Source: JAAYCB01 sp012744395
GTDB lineage: Bacteria; Planctomycetota; Planctomycetia; Pirellulales; Thermoguttaceae
DNA: 34,337 nucleotides
Assembly: GCA_028703175.1 (NCBI GenBank)
Contig: JAQVNJ010000061.1
Location: forward strand, 1-34,337
Direction of reading: 5' to 3'
In this document: one piece after another, positions 31,278 through 34,337 of the stretch
Numbering within the stretch: position 1 is the stretch's first letter
Layout: every line of letters starts with the position of its first letter
Made by a program: the position numbers and the translations under genes
The notes under the pieces: model-generated
The model's database searches: none
What the model was told of the DNA's origin: nothing
What the model saw: the letters and a program-made list of their open reading frames with translations, nothing else

Positions 31278-32639
31278 TCAGACGACCTTGGTCACGCCGG
31301 GGACGGCGCACGGGTAGATGCCATCCTCGCCGGGCAGGACGGGCGGCGTGGCGTCGAAGTCGTAGCGGTCGGGGGCCAGGCTGATCTGCGAACCGAGCGC
31401 GTCGTCCCACGAGACGACCTTGCCCGAGTAGGTGGCCATCCGCCCCAGGATGGCCGTCATCGTGCTGATCGCGCCCGTCTCGGCCTCGTTGAAGGGCTTG
31501 CCGGCCCGGATCGCCTCGAAGAGCCGATCGTGCTCGACCTGGTAGGGGTTCGTCTTCGGGCCGGCGTAGCGCCACGCGGCGGCGGCCGATTCGATCCGGC
31601 CGGCGTTGACCTCGGCCTTCCCTTGGGCGCCGACGACGTGCTCGCTGACGCTGTTCCAGCATCCGGCCATGTGGCGGCACTGGCTGAACAGTCGGCTCCC
31701 GTCGGCGTAGGTGAACTCGACGAAGTGGTGGTCGTAGATGTCGCCGAAGAGCGGGCCGATGCGGACCTGCCGGCCGCCCTGCCCTTGGGCCGAGACGGGG
31801 TGGGCCTTGGCGAGCCAGTTGCAGACGTCGAGGTTGTGGACGTGCTGCTCGGCGATGTTGTCGCCGCTGATCCAGGTGTAGTGGTAGGGGTTGCGGAGCT
31901 GGTAGACGATCTCGGTCATTTCCGGCCCGCGCGGCGGGCGGGCGCGGTAGGCGGTCCCGTTCCAGAATGCGCGGAGGTAGACCAGGTCGCCGATCGCGCC
32001 GTCGTGGATTCGTTTGACGGTCTCCTCGTAGAGGGCGTCGTGGTGGCGCTGGAGGCCGACGCCGACTTTGAGATTCTTCTGTTTGGCCATCTCGGCGGCG
32101 GCCAGCACGCGGCGAATCCCCGGGGCATCGACGGCGACGGGCTTTTCCATGAAGGCGTGTTTGCCCTTTTCCACGGCATAAGCGAAGTGGATCGGTCGGA
32201 AATGGGGCGCGGTCGTGAGGATCGCCACGTCGACGCCGGAGTCGATGGCCTGCTTGTAGGCGTCGAAGCCGATGAACCGGCGATCCGGCGGCACGTCGAT
32301 CTTCCCTGCCAGGCCCTTGTGGGCAGCCCGGTCGTAGCTGGCGTCTTGCCCCTTGCAGAGCGAGGCCAGGCTGGCTTCGAGCTTGTCGGAGAACAGGTCG
32401 GCCATCGCCCAGAGCTTGACCGGCCCGGCGGTCGCCAGGGCCTGCGCCGCCGCGCCGGTGCCGCGGCCCCCACATCCGATCAGGGCGACTTTGAGCGTTT
32501 CGCCGCCCGCCGCGTGGGCCGCCCGGGCGATGGAAAGCGCGCCGGGCAGGACCGCCGCGGCCGCCACGGCGCCGCTCCGTTTGACGAAGCTGCGGCGCGA
32601 GATGGTCGAGGACCGGTAGACTTCCGTTGAATTGCGCAT
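31278..32639 (-). CDS. Gfo/Idh/MocA-family oxidoreductase with a twin-arginine signal
   Basis: A 453-residue NAD(P)-dependent oxidoreductase. The N-terminus has a Tat signal (SRRSFVK, Arg15-Arg16, then an Ala-rich core ending near residue 42), so it is exported folded with its cofactor. The Rossmann motif GCGGRGTG starts at residue 56 and the conserved EKP lysine motif lies at 165-167. Family members oxidise sugars, inositols or sugar derivatives, and some act with tightly bound NAD to cleave glycosides. The ATG at 32639 is used with GGAGG about 11 bases upstream; a TTG at 32657 would destroy that ribosome site. It is the first gene of the minus-strand run and faces the regulator. Confidence 0.9.
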   Translation of the reverse strand: MRNSTEVYRSSTISRRSFVKRSGAVAAAAVLPGALSIARAAHAAGGETLKVALIGCGGRGTGAAAQALATAGPVKLWAMADLFSDKLEASLASLCKGQDASYDRAAHKGLAGKIDVPPDRRFIGFDAYKQAIDSGVDVAILTTAPHFRPIHFAYAVEKGKHAFMEKPVAVDAPGIRRVLAAAEMAKQKNLKVGVGLQRHHDALYEETVKRIHDGAIGDLVYLRAFWNGTAYRARPPRGPEMTEIVYQLRNPYHYTWISGDNIAEQHVHNLDVCNWLAKAHPVSAQGQGGRQVRIGPLFGDIYDHHFVEFTYADGSRLFSQCRHMAGCWNSVSEHVVGAQGKAEVNAGRIESAAAAWRYAGPKTNPYQVEHDRLFEAIRAGKPFNEAETGAISTMTAILGRMATYSGKVVSWDDALGSQISLAPDRYDFDATPPVLPGEDGIYPCAVPGVTKVV

Positions 32640-32733
32640 GGGAGCTTGAACCTCCAAGGACTCAGTTCGTGGCGGTTTGCGGCGACGGCGTCGTCAGTCC
32701 CCGATTCTCGGCCGTTCCGCGCCGCGCCGTCAA

Positions 32734-32760
32734 TGTAGAAATGCGTAAATCATGTAACAT
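32734..32760. promoter_or_regulatory. Candidate AraC-type operator: three phased direct repeats
   Basis: In the 254-base divergent space, an AT-richer patch holds ATGTAGAA, ATGCGTAAA and ATGTAACA; their GTA cores are spaced about ten and nine bases apart. Such helical phasing on one face is how AraC-family regulators bind. The patch lies between the oxidoreductase gene and the regulator gene, and could control both. This is a pattern, not a proven site. Confidence 0.4.
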
Positions 32761-32893
32761 CCCTTGTCAAGATGCGTCGCGGCCTCGTTCGTCTTCCGGT
32801 GTTTCCGCGGCCCTGGGTGGAAGGCGGACGCTTTCTGCAATAGGATAGCGCCAATCCGGTTGGCCGACATCGCACACCGAGAGGGCCCTGCCT

Positions 32894-34156
32894 ATGCCGC
32901 CTGCCATCCGCCACGTGCAGTTGCGGCGGGTCGCCTTGCTGATCGAAGCCTCCCGCGCCTATGCGCGGGAGCTCGTCCGCGGCGTAGCCGTCTATCAGCG
33001 GGAACACCAGGATTGGTCGATCAGCTACACGCCGCGGGGGCTCGACGACCCGCCGCCCGACTGGCTGCGCGATTGGGAGGGCGACGGCATTCTGGCGCGG
33101 CTCAACGACCGGCGGATGGCGGATGCCGTGGCTCGCAAGGGGGTGCCGGTGATCGATCTGCGGCGGAGGCTGCGCGACCTGCCCTTCCCGTCGCTGGGAC
33201 CAGACGACGAGGCCGTCGCGCGGCTGGCTTTCGAGCATCTTGTCGAGCGGGGGTTTCGGCAATTCGGCTTTGCCGGCCTGGCGCGCGGCGAGCACCTGGC
33301 GATGGACGCCCGCGGCGATTGCTTTGTGCACCTGGCGTCGTCGTCGGGCCTGCCCTGCGCGGTCTTCCGTTTCGCGCGGCGGCGGCCCGGCAGCCAGCCG
33401 ATTCAGCTCCGGCAGATCACCCGTTGGCTGGAGGCGCTGCCCAAGCCGCTCGCCGTGATGGCCTGCAACGACGATTCGGGCCTGTTCATCCTCCAGGCCT
33501 GCCGGCAGGCGGGCATCCTCGTTCCCGACGAAGTCGCGGTGATCGGCGTCGGAAACGACGATTGCCTCTGCGACCTAGCGCTGCCGTCGCTGTCGAGCGT
33601 CGACCTCGACCCGCAGCGGATCGGCTATGAGGCGGCCCAGGCACTCGACGCGCTGATGGCCAGCCGGGGGCTGAAGTGCCCGCACTGGACGATGCCGCCT
33701 CGCGGCGTGGTCGCCCGAGCGTCGACGGATGTTCTGGCCACGGCCGATCAGCGGTTGATCCAGGCGGTGCGGTTCATTCGCGCGCACGCCTGCGGACCGC
33801 TGCGGACCAGCGACGTGCTGCGGGCAGCGCACATGTCCCGCGCCGCGCTGGAACCGCGCTTCAAGGCCACGCTCGGCCGGACAATCCACCAGGAGATCCA
33901 GCGCGTTCGCCTGCTGCGGGTCCAGGAACTGTTGCTCAGCAGCAATGCCCCGCTGAAGCAGATCGCCATCCAGGCCGGCTTCCATTCACCCGAGTACATG
34001 ATGCGCGTGTTTCGCCGCTTCACCGGCCAGACGCCCGGCGAGTATCGCCGGGCAGCCGGCCGCACCGCGTGGCAGCCGAATCGGCCGTTCCCCGCGGACG
34101 GGCAGGCGCCGCAACCGGGGCCCGCCGCGGCGCGGGGCGACGCATCGGAGGCGTGA
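32894..34156 (+). CDS. XylR-type transcriptional regulator (LacI-like sensor, AraC DNA-binding tail)
   Basis: A 420-residue regulator. Residues about 8-275 form a periplasmic-binding-protein-like ligand sensor of the LacI/XylR kind (start RRVALLIEASRAYARELVRG, then AVMACNDDSGLFILQACR and VAVIGVGNDD). Residues about 283-385 form an AraC-type double helix-turn-helix, with the second motif at LKQIAIQAGFHSPEYMMRVF. There is no LacI-type HTH in front. Regulators of this type sense a sugar and switch on catabolic genes. It is transcribed away from the minus-strand glycan genes, so those are its likely target. The ATG at 32894 follows a weak GAGAGGG. Confidence 0.9.
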   Translation: MPPAIRHVQLRRVALLIEASRAYARELVRGVAVYQREHQDWSISYTPRGLDDPPPDWLRDWEGDGILARLNDRRMADAVARKGVPVIDLRRRLRDLPFPSLGPDDEAVARLAFEHLVERGFRQFGFAGLARGEHLAMDARGDCFVHLASSSGLPCAVFRFARRRPGSQPIQLRQITRWLEALPKPLAVMACNDDSGLFILQACRQAGILVPDEVAVIGVGNDDCLCDLALPSLSSVDLDPQRIGYEAAQALDALMASRGLKCPHWTMPPRGVVARASTDVLATADQRLIQAVRFIRAHACGPLRTSDVLRAAHMSRAALEPRFKATLGRTIHQEIQRVRLLRVQELLLSSNAPLKQIAIQAGFHSPEYMMRVFRRFTGQTPGEYRRAAGRTAWQPNRPFPADGQAPQPGPAAARGDASEA

Positions 34157-34203
34157 GCCGATGCAAGCCGCACCGGCCCGCCGCCGGTCTGGATCAAGGC
34201 CGG

Positions 34204-34337
34204 CTATTGCTCCGTCAGCTCGATGTCGAGGGTCGCGTCCTGATCGGTGGGCAAGTCGAACGACTTCTGGTACCCGATCATGATCGGATCGCCGCTGGGA
34301 CGGAGATCGGGGTCGATATTCTCCCCGCTGAAGGCGT
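34204..34337 (-). CDS. C-terminal end of a gene cut by the window edge
   Basis: Read on the minus strand, 43 codons stay open to a TAG at 34204-34206. The end is acidic, with QKSFDLPTDQDATLDIELTEQ-like composition, and no signature is seen. The stop lies 47 bases after the regulator's stop, in convergent orientation. The family cannot be named from this much. Confidence 0.5.
   Translation of the reverse strand, partial: AFSGENIDPDLRPSGDPIMIGYQKSFDLPTDQDATLDIELTEQ

Noticed and set aside
27855..32630. Very long plus-strand open frame (about 1590 codons) opposite four minus-strand genes
   Set aside because: It is antisense to the sialidase-like, 722-residue and Gfo/Idh/MocA genes, which have signals, motifs and ribosome sites. 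The translation has no family pattern and low-complexity composition, as expected from GC-rich codon bias.

Overview
This is a GC-rich window from a bacterial scaffold, most likely a planctomycete (Planctomycetota, Pirellulales-like). The evidence for that is the mix of an exported Gfo/Idh/MocA oxidoreductase with a twin-arginine signal, an Asp-box sialidase-type protein, several large exported glycan-active-looking proteins of no clear family, and a XylR-type regulator with an AraC DNA-binding tail. This is an inference from gene content; there is no rRNA or marker gene here. A run of 100 N at 6651-6750 shows that the sequence is a scaffold joined inside a repeat.

Region 1 (55-19435, plus strand) looks like one long operon for an exported lipid-like polyketide. 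It encodes a thioester reductase fused to an SCP2-like lipid-binding domain, then a roughly 2835-residue iterative type I synthase with the order KS, KS-like chain length factor, AT, tandem ACPs, a C45/AAT-like Ntn-hydrolase domain, KR, DH. After that come a 4'-phosphopantetheinyl transferase, a FabL-type enoyl-ACP reductase (Tyr-X6-Lys), a decayed 3-hydroxyacyl-CoA dehydrogenase remnant, an HHxxxDG acyltransferase, an MMPL/RND exporter and two exported proteins of unknown function. Several junctions overlap by a few bases (ATG or TTG on the preceding stop), which supports co-translation. The organisation recalls PUFA-synthase and heterocyst-glycolipid-type secondary lipid synthases. A working model: the synthase builds a chain with FabL as the missing enoyl reductase, the reductase releases it as aldehyde or alcohol, the HHxxxDG enzyme esterifies it, and the MMPL protein moves it to the envelope. 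The AAT-like domain inside the synthase is the most unusual element.

Region 2 (19475-32639, minus strand) is a run of genes for exported carbohydrate degradation and sugar-acid metabolism: Gfo/Idh/MocA oxidoreductase, two large exported proteins, a sialidase-like protein, a beta-propeller protein, a galactonate-dehydratase-like enolase-superfamily enzyme, a short-chain dehydrogenase and a GH50-like glycoside hydrolase. Most have a clear Shine-Dalgarno and many have a signal peptide. The two regions are convergent and meet near 19.45 kb.

Region 3 (32640-34337) holds a divergent intergenic region with phased direct repeats, the XylR/AraC-type regulator that probably controls region 2, and the C-terminal end of a minus-strand gene cut by the window edge. 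I saw no tRNA, rRNA, CRISPR array or insertion sequence.
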